A stretch of DNA of 64,000 nucleotides from Marinobacter sp. MDS2 (lineage in GTDB: Bacteria > Pseudomonadota > Gammaproteobacteria > Pseudomonadales > Oleiphilaceae): the NCBI RefSeq assembly GCF_030718085.1, contig NZ_JAVAJF010000003.1, forward strand, positions 186,001 to 250,000. Direction: 5' to 3'. Position numbers and translations under genes: made by a program. Shown one piece after another: positions 19,773-27,818 of the stretch. The notes beneath the pieces are model-generated. The model did not search any database. It was given only the letters and a program-made list of their open reading frames with translations, and was not told the DNA's origin. How positions within the stretch are numbered: position 1 is the first letter of the stretch; every line of letters starts with the position of its first letter.

Positions 19773-21047
19773 TTGGCTAAAATTCAGGCAATCCGGGGGA
19801 TGAATGACATTCTTCCGGACCAGACACCTGTCTGGCAGTACGTTGAATCAACGGTTCGCAAAGTGCTTTCCCAATACGGCTATCAGGAAATACGCATGCC
19901 GATTGTGGAGCAGACCGATCTTTTCAAGCGATCCATCGGCGAAGTCACCGACATTGTCGAAAAAGAAATGTATACCTTCGAGGATCGCAACGGTGACAGC
20001 CTGACCCTCCGCCCCGAGGGCACAGCAGGTTGCGTGCGTGCTGCTGAAGAGCATGGTTTGCTGTTCAATCAGACGCGCCGCCTGTGGTACACCGGCCCGA
20101 TGTTCCGTCATGAACGCCCGCAGAAAGGCCGTTACCGCCAGTTCCATCAGATTGGCGTAGAGTGTTTCGGCATGGCGGGTCCGGACATCGACGCTGAGCT
20201 GTTGATGTTGACGGCTCGCTTATGGGATGAGTTTGGCTTGACGGCACATGCTCGCCTCGAGATTAACTCCATCGGTACCAGCGAAGCCCGAAAAGTATAC
20301 CGGGAAGCATTGGTCAGCTATCTCGAGCAGTATCATGATGAGCTGGATGAAGACAGCAAGCGCCGTTTAACCACCAACCCGCTTCGAATTCTGGACAGCA
20401 AAGACCCGAATACTCGCAAGTTGCTCGAGAATGCGCCGAGCTTGGGTGAGTACCTGGACGAAGAGTCTGTGGCTCACTTTGAACAGCTCAAAGCATTGCT
20501 GGATGCCGCAGGTGTGGCTTATACCGTTAATCCGGCGCTGGTTCGTGGCCTCGATTACTACGGTAAGACGGTGTTTGAATGGGTTACCGAAAGTCTGGGT
20601 GCACAAGGAACAATCTGTGCCGGCGGTCGTTACGATGGGTTGGTTCAGCAGTTGGGCGGCAAACCCACGGTGGCGGTCGGCTTTGCGATGGGCCTGGAGC
20701 GTCTGATTTTGCTTCTGGAAACTCTCGACCTGATTCCGGGCGAGGTCAATAATCAGGCCGACGTTTATGTCACCGCGATGGGTGAGCAGAGTGTGGCCCC
20801 GGCGATGGCGATTGCGAATACGTTGAGAAATGCGTTGCCCGGCAAAGTGGTGATTACCCATTGCGGTGGTGGAAGTTTCAAAAGCCAGATGAAGAAGGCC
20901 GATCGCAGCGGTGCTCGCTATGCGGTGATTCTTGGCGAAAATGAGGTGGCGAATGGCACCGTAGGGTTAAAGCCGTTGCGGGATGATCAGGCCCAACAGG
21001 AAGTCTCGCAGTCAGAGTTAGCTAATGTTCTGGCGCCACTGCTATAA
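19773..21047 (+). CDS. hisS: Histidyl-tRNA synthetase HisS
   Basis: HisS (424 aa) is a class II synthetase. Motif 2 ([16 protein letters not shown]), the histidine-specific [15 protein letters not shown] and motif 3 ([12 protein letters not shown]) are all present, followed by the anticodon-binding domain. The start is a TTG at 19773: it gives [15 protein letters not shown], which matches the family N-terminus, and AGGG lies seven bases upstream. The first ATG (19800) would cut into this conserved segment. Length is normal. Confidence 0.96.
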   Translation: MAKIQAIRGMNDILPDQTPVWQYVESTVRKVLSQYGYQEIRMPIVEQTDLFKRSIGEVTDIVEKEMYTFEDRNGDSLTLRPEGTAGCVRAAEEHGLLFNQTRRLWYTGPMFRHERPQKGRYRQFHQIGVECFGMAGPDIDAELLMLTARLWDEFGLTAHARLEINSIGTSEARKVYREALVSYLEQYHDELDEDSKRRLTTNPLRILDSKDPNTRKLLENAPSLGEYLDEESVAHFEQLKALLDAAGVAYTVNPALVRGLDYYGKTVFEWVTESLGAQGTICAGGRYDGLVQQLGGKPTVAVGFAMGLERLILLLETLDLIPGEVNNQADVYVTAMGEQSVAPAMAIANTLRNALPGKVVITHCGGGSFKSQMKKADRSGARYAVILGENEVANGTVGLKPLRDDQAQQEVSQSELANVLAPLL

Positions 21048-21095
21048 AAATTCGACCGATTAACGGGCAACAACTAATAATTAACAGGAGTTTTC

Positions 21096-21749
21096 ATGGC
21101 TGAGTTACGCACCGAGGAAGAACAGGTTCAGGCGATCAAGGACTGGTGGAAAAAGAACGGTAGCTCACTGCTAATCGGTATTGGTGCAGCCTTGGCGATC
21201 GTGTTCGGTTGGCAGGCTTGGCAAAACCATCAGGCCCAAGAGCGCGCAGAAGCCGCGAATCAGTTTACAACGCTGCTGACAGCATTCTCGACAGGCGACG
21301 AAGACAGCAACAACACTGTTGAATTTGTAGCCGAGTCGTTGCGTGAAGAGCACGATAGCAGCGCTTACGCCATTTACGGTAATCTCGTGTTGGCCCGTCA
21401 GCAGATGATGGTAGAGAACAACCCTGAAGCAGCCGTCGAATCGTTGCAATGGGCTTTGGAAAAAGCGACTGACTATAAGGCATTGTCGCTGGTGATTCGT
21501 CATCGCCTGGCGCAAGCTCAGTTTGCTGCTGGCCAGCACGACGGAGCTTTGGAAACCCTGGATGGTGCGAGTGACGCGAAAACCTTCTCAGCAGTTTTTT
21601 CCGAGCTGAGAGGCGACATCCTTCTCGCCAAAGGCGATATGGAAGGAGCTCGAGAAGCTTATCTTACGGCTAGAGAGCAAGGCCCGTCTCGTGGTGGAGA
21701 TCTGCTGGAACTCAAACTGTCTGACCTTGGTGTCGGGGAGGGCGCTTGA
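21096..21749 (+). CDS. yfgM: YfgM-like membrane-anchored TPR protein
   Basis: The 217-residue protein has one N-terminal membrane helix (SSLLIGIGAALAIVFGWQAW, about residues 25-44) and a periplasmic helical region with TPR-like repeats. YfgM is an ancillary partner of the SecYEG translocon and PpiD in E. coli. It lies between hisS and bamB, as in E. coli and Pseudomonas, and its stop overlaps the bamB start by four bases (ATGA). The function is transferred from the family. Confidence 0.9.
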   Translation: MAELRTEEEQVQAIKDWWKKNGSSLLIGIGAALAIVFGWQAWQNHQAQERAEAANQFTTLLTAFSTGDEDSNNTVEFVAESLREEHDSSAYAIYGNLVLARQQMMVENNPEAAVESLQWALEKATDYKALSLVIRHRLAQAQFAAGQHDGALETLDGASDAKTFSAVFSELRGDILLAKGDMEGAREAYLTAREQGPSRGGDLLELKLSDLGVGEGA

Positions 21750-22918
21750 TGCCTTTGGGGCGCAACAAACCGTTCGGACTGATTTCATTGTGCGCGGCCT
21801 TGGCCGTGTTGCTGGCTGGGTGCAGTTCCAACGACACGTTTGAGCAGCCGGCGCCAGTGCCGGAAATTGAAACCTCTGTTGAATTTGAGCGGGTTTGGAA
21901 AATGTCCGTTGGCGACGGGCACGACGGCGAGTTTCTGCAGTTGGCTCCGCTTTATGCGGGAGATGTGATCTACGCGGCTTCTGCGGATGGCCACGTGGTT
22001 ACTGTCGCCGCCGAAGACGGAAAAGTCGTTTGGGAGAAAGAGCTCGATGAACGGGTTTTTGCGGGCCCCGGTGCCGACGGGCGACAGCTTTACTTAGTCA
22101 CCCGCGACGCAGAATTGATTGCGTTGTCTAGTGAAAACGGCAGTGAAAACTGGCGTGTCGATTTGCCGACAGAGGTGCTGGCAGCGCCCCAATCCAATGG
22201 TTCTTTGGTGGTTGTTCAAACCACGGATGGGCGAGTGATCAGTTTCGATACCGCGAAGGGCGAGCAGCTCTGGCAGTATGAGGCGCAAGTGCCGGTGCTG
22301 ACCATGCGCACAGCTGCAGCACCTCTGGTAGGGGCTGATATTGTAATCGCGTCGTTCGCCAATGGGCGAGTGATAGCCTTGACGGCAGAGAATGGCCAAC
22401 CAGTGTGGCAGTATCAGGTGGGCCAGGCCCAAGGGCGCACAGAGTTGGAGCGGTTGGTTGATATTGGCGGCCAGCCACTGGTGCTGGATTCCGCTATTAT
22501 GGTAGTCGGTTACCAGGGAAAACTGGCGTTGATCGACATCCGATCAGGGCAGGAGATCTGGAGCCGCACAGCATCCAGCTTCTATTCACCGGCCATAGGT
22601 AACGGTAATATCTTCCTTGCAGTGGCAAACGGAGACATTGTGGCATTGCGGGGTAATGACCGCCGAGAGCTTTGGGTGCAAAGTGATTTGGCATGGCGCC
22701 AGGTGACGCGTCCAGCCGTGACCGGTGAACATCTGGTTGTCGGAGACTATGAAGGTTATCTGCATGTCTTGCAGATGAGCGATGGTCGCCTGGTTGGCCA
22801 AACGAAGTATGACAGTGACGGTATCCGCGTACCTGTCCAGGTACTGAGTAATGGTAACCTGTTGGTTTATGGTAACGGTGGCAAAATGTCGGTTCTCAAG
22901 CTTGAGCAAGAAGACTGA
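21746..22918 (+). CDS. bamB: Outer membrane assembly lipoprotein BamB
   Basis: BamB (390 aa) is a lipoprotein of the BAM complex that inserts beta-barrel proteins in the outer membrane. The signal peptide ends with lipobox LLAGC (acylated C25). The rest is an eight-bladed PQQ-type propeller with repeats such as VVTVAAEDGKVVWEKELDE and VISFDTAKGEQLWQY. The gene overlaps yfgM and is followed by a terminator before der. Confidence 0.95.
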   Translation: MMPLGRNKPFGLISLCAALAVLLAGCSSNDTFEQPAPVPEIETSVEFERVWKMSVGDGHDGEFLQLAPLYAGDVIYAASADGHVVTVAAEDGKVVWEKELDERVFAGPGADGRQLYLVTRDAELIALSSENGSENWRVDLPTEVLAAPQSNGSLVVVQTTDGRVISFDTAKGEQLWQYEAQVPVLTMRTAAAPLVGADIVIASFANGRVIALTAENGQPVWQYQVGQAQGRTELERLVDIGGQPLVLDSAIMVVGYQGKLALIDIRSGQEIWSRTASSFYSPAIGNGNIFLAVANGDIVALRGNDRRELWVQSDLAWRQVTRPAVTGEHLVVGDYEGYLHVLQMSDGRLVGQTKYDSDGIRVPVQVLSNGNLLVYGNGGKMSVLKLEQED

Positions 22919-22933
22919 AGCCCCGCTGAAATG

Positions 22934-22955
22934 ACCCGGCTCAGGCCGGGTTTTT
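22934..22955 (+). terminator. Rho-independent terminator after bamB
   Basis: ACCCGGC (22934-22940) pairs with GCCGGGT (22945-22951) around a TCAG loop, followed by TTTTG. It separates bamB from der, which starts at 22979. Confidence 0.8.
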
Positions 22956-22978
22956 GTTTCTTTGTATAGCAGATAATT

Positions 22979-24400
22979 ATGACCCCAGTAATTGCCCTTG
23001 TAGGACGCCCAAACGTAGGCAAGTCCACCTTGTTTAACCAAATGACCCGGACTCGGGATGCGTTGGTTGCGGATTTTCCGGGCCTGACTCGCGATCGGAA
23101 GTACGGCGAAGGTTTCTACGAGGATCGAAAGTTTATTGTTATTGATACTGGTGGGCTCACAGGCCAAGAGGCCGGTTTGGACTCGGAAATGGCTCAGCAG
23201 TCCCTTCAGGCCGTGGACGAGGCGGATATCGTATTGTTTTTGGTGGACGGCCGAGCCGGTCTGACCGCCGGCGATGAGGTCATTGCCGACCACCTGCGCC
23301 GCTCCGACAAACAAGCCCATTTGGTGGTTAATAAAACCGATGGGCAAGATCCCGACGTGGCAGCAGCTGACTTCTACAAGTTGGGTTTTCAATCGGTTTT
23401 CATGATTGCAGCTGCCCATAACCGAGGTGTCCGGTCCTTGCTTGAACATTTGCTTCCGGAGCCTGAAGAGCCTTCGGAGCAAGACCGTGCGGATCGTTAT
23501 CCGGGGATTCGTATCGGCGTGGTGGGGCGCCCGAACGTGGGCAAGTCCACGCTGGTTAACCGCATGCTCGGAGAAGAACGGGTTGTGGTTTATGACATGC
23601 CCGGCACAACGCGTGACAGCATTTATATCCCGTACGAGCGGCACGGTCACGAGTACACCCTGATTGATACCGCGGGTGTTCGCCGTCGTAAGAACGTGAA
23701 AGAAGTCGTTGAGAAGTTTTCCATCATCAAAACGTTGCAAGCCATTGATGATGCCCATGTAGTCATTCTGGTGATCGACGCGCGGGAAGGGTTGGTCGAT
23801 CAGGATTTGCACCTGATCGGTTTTGTGCTGGATGCTGGCCGTTCGCTTGTCATTGCGATCAACAAGTGGGATGGCATGGATTCGGAAGACCGGGCCAAGG
23901 TCAAAGAGCAGGTAGCGCGCCGTCTGGACTTCCTCGATTACGCAGACAAGTACTATATTTCTGCATTGCACGGTACCGGTGTCGGCACCATGTACGAGTC
24001 TGTTCAGGCTAGCTACGAATCATCCATGGCCAAGTGGCCAACGAATCGCCTGACAGCCATTCTCGAAGACGCGATTGCCCAGCACCAGCCGCCCATGGTT
24101 CATGGCCGACGCATTAAGCTTCGGTACGCTCACCAGGGTGGGTCCAACCCGCCGGTTATTGTGGTGCACGGAAACCAGGTTGGTTCCTTGCCGGGTGCCT
24201 ATAAGCGTTACCTGGAAAATACCTTCCGCAAGGTGTTGAAAGTGGTTGGCTCACCCATTCGCTTCGAGTTCCGTGGCGGTGAAAACCCCTTTGCAAACAA
24301 AGTGGATCGCCTTACGCCGAGGCAGCGAGTCAAGAAAGATAACGATATGAAGAAAGGTCGTATCGTGAAGAGAGTCCGGCAGAAAAGCACCAAACGCTGA
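22979..24400 (+). CDS. der: Ribosome-assembly GTPase Der (EngA)
   Basis: Der (473 aa) has two tandem G domains and a KH-like C-terminal domain and acts in maturation of the 50S subunit. Both P-loops (GRPNVGKS at residues 9-16 and again in the second domain near 182) are intact. The G4 motifs NKTD and NKWD are also present. The basic tail ([16 protein letters not shown]) is typical. The preceding terminator leaves only 23 bases before the ATG, so its own promoter must overlap the terminator or the end of bamB. Confidence 0.97.
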   Translation: MTPVIALVGRPNVGKSTLFNQMTRTRDALVADFPGLTRDRKYGEGFYEDRKFIVIDTGGLTGQEAGLDSEMAQQSLQAVDEADIVLFLVDGRAGLTAGDEVIADHLRRSDKQAHLVVNKTDGQDPDVAAADFYKLGFQSVFMIAAAHNRGVRSLLEHLLPEPEEPSEQDRADRYPGIRIGVVGRPNVGKSTLVNRMLGEERVVVYDMPGTTRDSIYIPYERHGHEYTLIDTAGVRRRKNVKEVVEKFSIIKTLQAIDDAHVVILVIDAREGLVDQDLHLIGFVLDAGRSLVIAINKWDGMDSEDRAKVKEQVARRLDFLDYADKYYISALHGTGVGTMYESVQASYESSMAKWPTNRLTAILEDAIAQHQPPMVHGRRIKLRYAHQGGSNPPVIVVHGNQVGSLPGAYKRYLENTFRKVLKVVGSPIRFEFRGGENPFANKVDRLTPRQRVKKDNDMKKGRIVKRVRQKSTKR

Positions 24401-24431
24401 TCTGCCGGGTTTTGCTTGATCAACGAGCGGC

Positions 24432-26585
24432 TCAGGCCGCTCCCGCATCTTCAACTTGTTTCGCCTGAACACTTGTCAGGGCGATGGTGAAGACAATGTC
24501 TTCTACCAGGGCGCCTCGCGAGAGGTCGTTCACCGGTTTTCTCAAACCCTGCAACATCGGGCCTACACTGACCACGTTAGCGCTTCGCTGAACGGCCTTG
24601 TAGGTTGTGTTGCCGGTGTTGAGGTCAGGAAAGACGAATACAGTCGCCTTGCCCGCCACTTTGCTGTCGGGAGCCTTTGATTTGCCCACGCTCTCGATTA
24701 CCGCTGCGTCGTACTGAAGAGGGCCGTCGATCAGCAGGTCTGGCCGGCGTTCACGGGCAATACGTGTGGCCTCCCGCACTTTCTCTACATCTTGTCCGGT
24801 TCCGGACTCTCCTGTGCTGTAACTGATCATAGCGACAACCGGCTCAATCCCGAAAGCTTCTGCCGACTCGGCGCTCTGTATGGCGATGTCTGCCAGCTCC
24901 TCAGCGTTCGGGTCAGGGTTAATGGCGCAGTCGCCGTATACCAGCACCTGTTGCGGCAGCAGCATGAAAAATACAGACGAAACCACCTTGGCGTTATCGT
25001 GCGTCTTGATCAGCTGCAGAGCAGGGCGGACGGTGTTGGCCGTGGTGTGTATGGCGCCCGAAACCAGTCCGTCGGCTTCGTCCATGGCCACCATCATAGT
25101 GCCGAGAACCACGTTGTCTTCGAGGAGCGCTTCGGCTTGATCCGTGGTGAGTCCCTTGTGTTTGCGAAGCTCGACCATAGGTTCAATGTAGCGTTCTCGA
25201 ACGGCCTGAGGATCGATAATCTCCATATCGTCCGGGATTTGAATACCCAGAGAATCCGCAACCGACTGCACTTCGTGAGGCGCAGCGATCAACGCGCAGC
25301 GAGCAAGGCGTCTTTCGTGGCAGACAATGGCTGCCTGGACGGTTCGGGGCTCACTACCTTCCGGCAAAACGATGCGTTTATCTGCGGCACGAGAGCGCTC
25401 GGACAGTTGGTAACGGAAGGCTGGAGGCGACAGCCGACGTTGTCGGGCCACTTTCAGGTGCTCTTCAAGCCAGGCGGTGTCGATGTTTTTCGCGATGGCT
25501 TCCATAGTCTGCTCAACCCGTTCCGTGTCATCGATAGGTACCGATGGGGAAAGGCCGGCCAGCCTGTTTGCAGATTCATAGGTGTTGTTATCCGAGCCCA
25601 GGATCGGGAGCCCGGTATCGAGTGCGCGCCGGCATAGCTCGATAATGTTGTCATCAGGCATTAAGCCACCGGTTAGCACCAAGCCGGCAAGTGGCACGCC
25701 ATTCAGGGCGGCAACGGCCGTGGTCACGATGATATCGTCGCGATCGCCCGGTGTGACCAGCAGGGTGCCGGGCTTCAATATGTCTGTCATGTTGCGAATG
25801 GTGCGCGCGCACACGGACACTTTTTGCACCCGGCGCTGATGCATCTGGCCTTCGTGCAATACCTTTATACCGAGCTCGCGGGCCACGTCTGATACGCGCG
25901 GTGCAAGGAGTTGGGGATCCCACGGGATTTGGCCAAGCAGGTGGAAACGCTTGGATGAAAAGACGTTGCAGGAAGTTCGGAAATCGGTCTCGGGTGTTTG
26001 AGCCTTCGAATGCAACGACAAGTCCGGGCGGGATTGGCGCGGCTCGCCCACTTTATTGAGGATGACGGCAATCACTTCGGGGTCAGACGGTGCTGCGAAT
26101 AACCGTGCCGAGAAGTCGAGCTCTTCATCGAGCTCCTTGGCTGAGCAGTCTTTGGGAGCGCTCACCAGAACCACTTCGGAACCGAGGTTGCGTGCTACCT
26201 CTACGTTTAATCGGGCAATGTAGGTCTCGCCACTGTCTGGCACGAGCCCTTCGATGATAACGACATCGACGTCTTTGGCGACTTTCTGGTACTCACCAAC
26301 CACGTTCTCCAGTAGCAGGTCTGCTTTACCTCGGTTCAGTAGCTGTTGCGCTTCTTTTAACGGGATAGGGTCCGGCACCTGTTGTTCGCCGTGGGCTCTT
26401 ACAAACGCGACGGAGGAGTTTTTTCCGCCGTTGTGTATGGCCTCGCCCTGGTGGACAGATTGAGTAAAGGGCTTGTAAAAGCCAACGCTAACGCCTTCTT
26501 GTTCCAAAGCTCTAAGCAGCCCGAGGCACACCGAGGTCAACCCTGAGTTCATTGAGGTTGGCGCAATAAAAAGACTTTTTGCCAT
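24432..26585 (-). CDS. pta: Phosphate acetyltransferase Pta (long form)
   Basis: Pta (717 aa) interconverts acetyl-CoA and acetyl phosphate. It is the long, multi-domain form. The N-terminal BioD-like P-loop-type domain (MAKSLFIAPTSMNSGLTSVC) is about residues 1-200, a DRTGG domain lies in the middle (about 215-330), and the catalytic phosphotransacetylase domain runs from about 390 to the end (KRIVLPEGSEPRTVQAA, VNDLSRGALVEDIV). The longer form is often allosterically controlled in related bacteria. The gene follows ackA by 28 bases on the same strand. A GC hairpin covering the stop codon (GAGCGGC...GCCGCTC, 24425-24441) has no T-run. Confidence 0.95.
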   Translation of the reverse strand: MAKSLFIAPTSMNSGLTSVCLGLLRALEQEGVSVGFYKPFTQSVHQGEAIHNGGKNSSVAFVRAHGEQQVPDPIPLKEAQQLLNRGKADLLLENVVGEYQKVAKDVDVVIIEGLVPDSGETYIARLNVEVARNLGSEVVLVSAPKDCSAKELDEELDFSARLFAAPSDPEVIAVILNKVGEPRQSRPDLSLHSKAQTPETDFRTSCNVFSSKRFHLLGQIPWDPQLLAPRVSDVARELGIKVLHEGQMHQRRVQKVSVCARTIRNMTDILKPGTLLVTPGDRDDIIVTTAVAALNGVPLAGLVLTGGLMPDDNIIELCRRALDTGLPILGSDNNTYESANRLAGLSPSVPIDDTERVEQTMEAIAKNIDTAWLEEHLKVARQRRLSPPAFRYQLSERSRAADKRIVLPEGSEPRTVQAAIVCHERRLARCALIAAPHEVQSVADSLGIQIPDDMEIIDPQAVRERYIEPMVELRKHKGLTTDQAEALLEDNVVLGTMMVAMDEADGLVSGAIHTTANTVRPALQLIKTHDNAKVVSSVFFMLLPQQVLVYGDCAINPDPNAEELADIAIQSAESAEAFGIEPVVAMISYSTGESGTGQDVEKVREATRIARERRPDLLIDGPLQYDAAVIESVGKSKAPDSKVAGKATVFVFPDLNTGNTTYKAVQRSANVVSVGPMLQGLRKPVNDLSRGALVEDIVFTIALTSVQAKQVEDAGAA

Positions 26586-26613
26586 GATGTATCCAAATTA
26601 CGGTCGTGTGTTG

Positions 26614-27798
26614 TCAGATGCCAGCCAGTCGGCTGGCCTCTTGGGCGATCACCAGTTCTTCATTGGTCGGGATAGTGAGAATCGGAAATCGCGAATCGGG
26701 ATGGCTCACGCGATGATCGGTGTTTTTACCGTGCTGTTGATTCCGCTCAGGATCGATCGCCAGACCGAGCAGCGACAGGTGTTTGATGGTTTCCTGCCTT
26801 ACCTGTGCGCTGTTCTCACCAATACCACCGGTGAAGACTACGGCATCCAGATGGGTGAGGGACGCAGTCATCGCACCGATATACCGGGCCAATCTGAAAC
26901 AGAATACATCTATCGCTAATCGCGCGGGTTCGTCACCGTGTTCGGCAAGTTCGCACAGAGTGCGCATGTCGTTGGTATGACCGGATAGGCCCAATAGCCC
27001 GCTGTCGTTGTTGAGCATAGTGTGAACTTCGCTGGCGCTTACCCCGCGGCCAGACAGATAATCGAACAATCCCGGATCAACGTCACCGCTGCGCGTGCCC
27101 ATCACAAGCCCTTCCAGAGGGGTTAGACCCATGCTGGTATCGACGCTTTTACCGTCTTGTATGGCGGTGATGCTGCAGCCGTTCCCCAAGTGGGCGGAAA
27201 TAATCGATGTGCTCTCGATAGGCTTTCCCAGTAGCCGGGCTGCTTCCTGAACCATAAAGTGATGACTGGTGCCGTGAAAACCGTAGCGGCGCACGCCCCA
27301 ATCTTCGTAGCAGTGCTTAGGCAATGCATATCGATAGGCTTTTTCGGGCAGGGTTTGATGATAAGCGGTGTCAAAAACCGCGACCTGAGGCACCGATGGA
27401 AACAACGCTTGCATGGCATCCATGCCCACCAGGTTCACTGGGTTGTGGAGTGGGGCAAGACCCGAAACCTTTTTGATGGCTTGTATGGTGCCCGCGTCAA
27501 TCAACGCGGATTCACGGAACGTTTCGCCGCCGTGAACAACGCGATGACCGATGGCGATCGGCTGACCTTGGAGCAGTTCTTTCTGGCTGAAGGTTTCGAT
27601 CAGCACTTGGAGTGCGTTTTGATGATTCGCGTGCGCGGGCAGTTCAACCGGCTCATTGCTGCCGTTTATGCGAGCAATTGCGTCTGCTTGGTTTAGCCTT
27701 TCGGCCAGCGCTGATGCTTTCTTCTGATGGTGTTTGTCGAAGAGTGCGAGCTTCACAGAGGAGCTGCCGCTGTTTACAACCAGTATTGATTCGTCCAT
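26614..27798 (-). CDS. ackA: Acetate kinase AckA
   Basis: AckA (394 aa) makes ATP and acetate from acetyl phosphate or runs the reverse reaction. Conserved parts include the N-terminal LVVNSGSSSVKLALFD, the GHRVVHGGETF block, HLGNGCS and the C-terminal TNEELVIA. The start lies only 20 bases behind the stop of the GGDEF-EAL gene on the same strand. I see no clear Shine-Dalgarno sequence before the ATG, which would fit translational coupling to that upstream gene. pta follows. Confidence 0.96.
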   Translation of the reverse strand: MDESILVVNSGSSSVKLALFDKHHQKKASALAERLNQADAIARINGSNEPVELPAHANHQNALQVLIETFSQKELLQGQPIAIGHRVVHGGETFRESALIDAGTIQAIKKVSGLAPLHNPVNLVGMDAMQALFPSVPQVAVFDTAYHQTLPEKAYRYALPKHCYEDWGVRRYGFHGTSHHFMVQEAARLLGKPIESTSIISAHLGNGCSITAIQDGKSVDTSMGLTPLEGLVMGTRSGDVDPGLFDYLSGRGVSASEVHTMLNNDSGLLGLSGHTNDMRTLCELAEHGDEPARLAIDVFCFRLARYIGAMTASLTHLDAVVFTGGIGENSAQVRQETIKHLSLLGLAIDPERNQQHGKNTDHRVSHPDSRFPILTIPTNEELVIAQEASRLAGI

Positions 27799-27818
27799 GG
27801 GTAAGGCCGTTTTGGTGC

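Noticed and set aside
22586-23971. 461-codon minus-strand frame across bamB and der
   Set aside because: It spans two clear plus-strand genes and a terminator and has no recognisable domain.
24425-24441. GAGCGGC/GCCGCTC as a pta terminator
   Set aside because: It covers the pta stop codon and has no T-run on either strand, so I mention it only within the pta entry.
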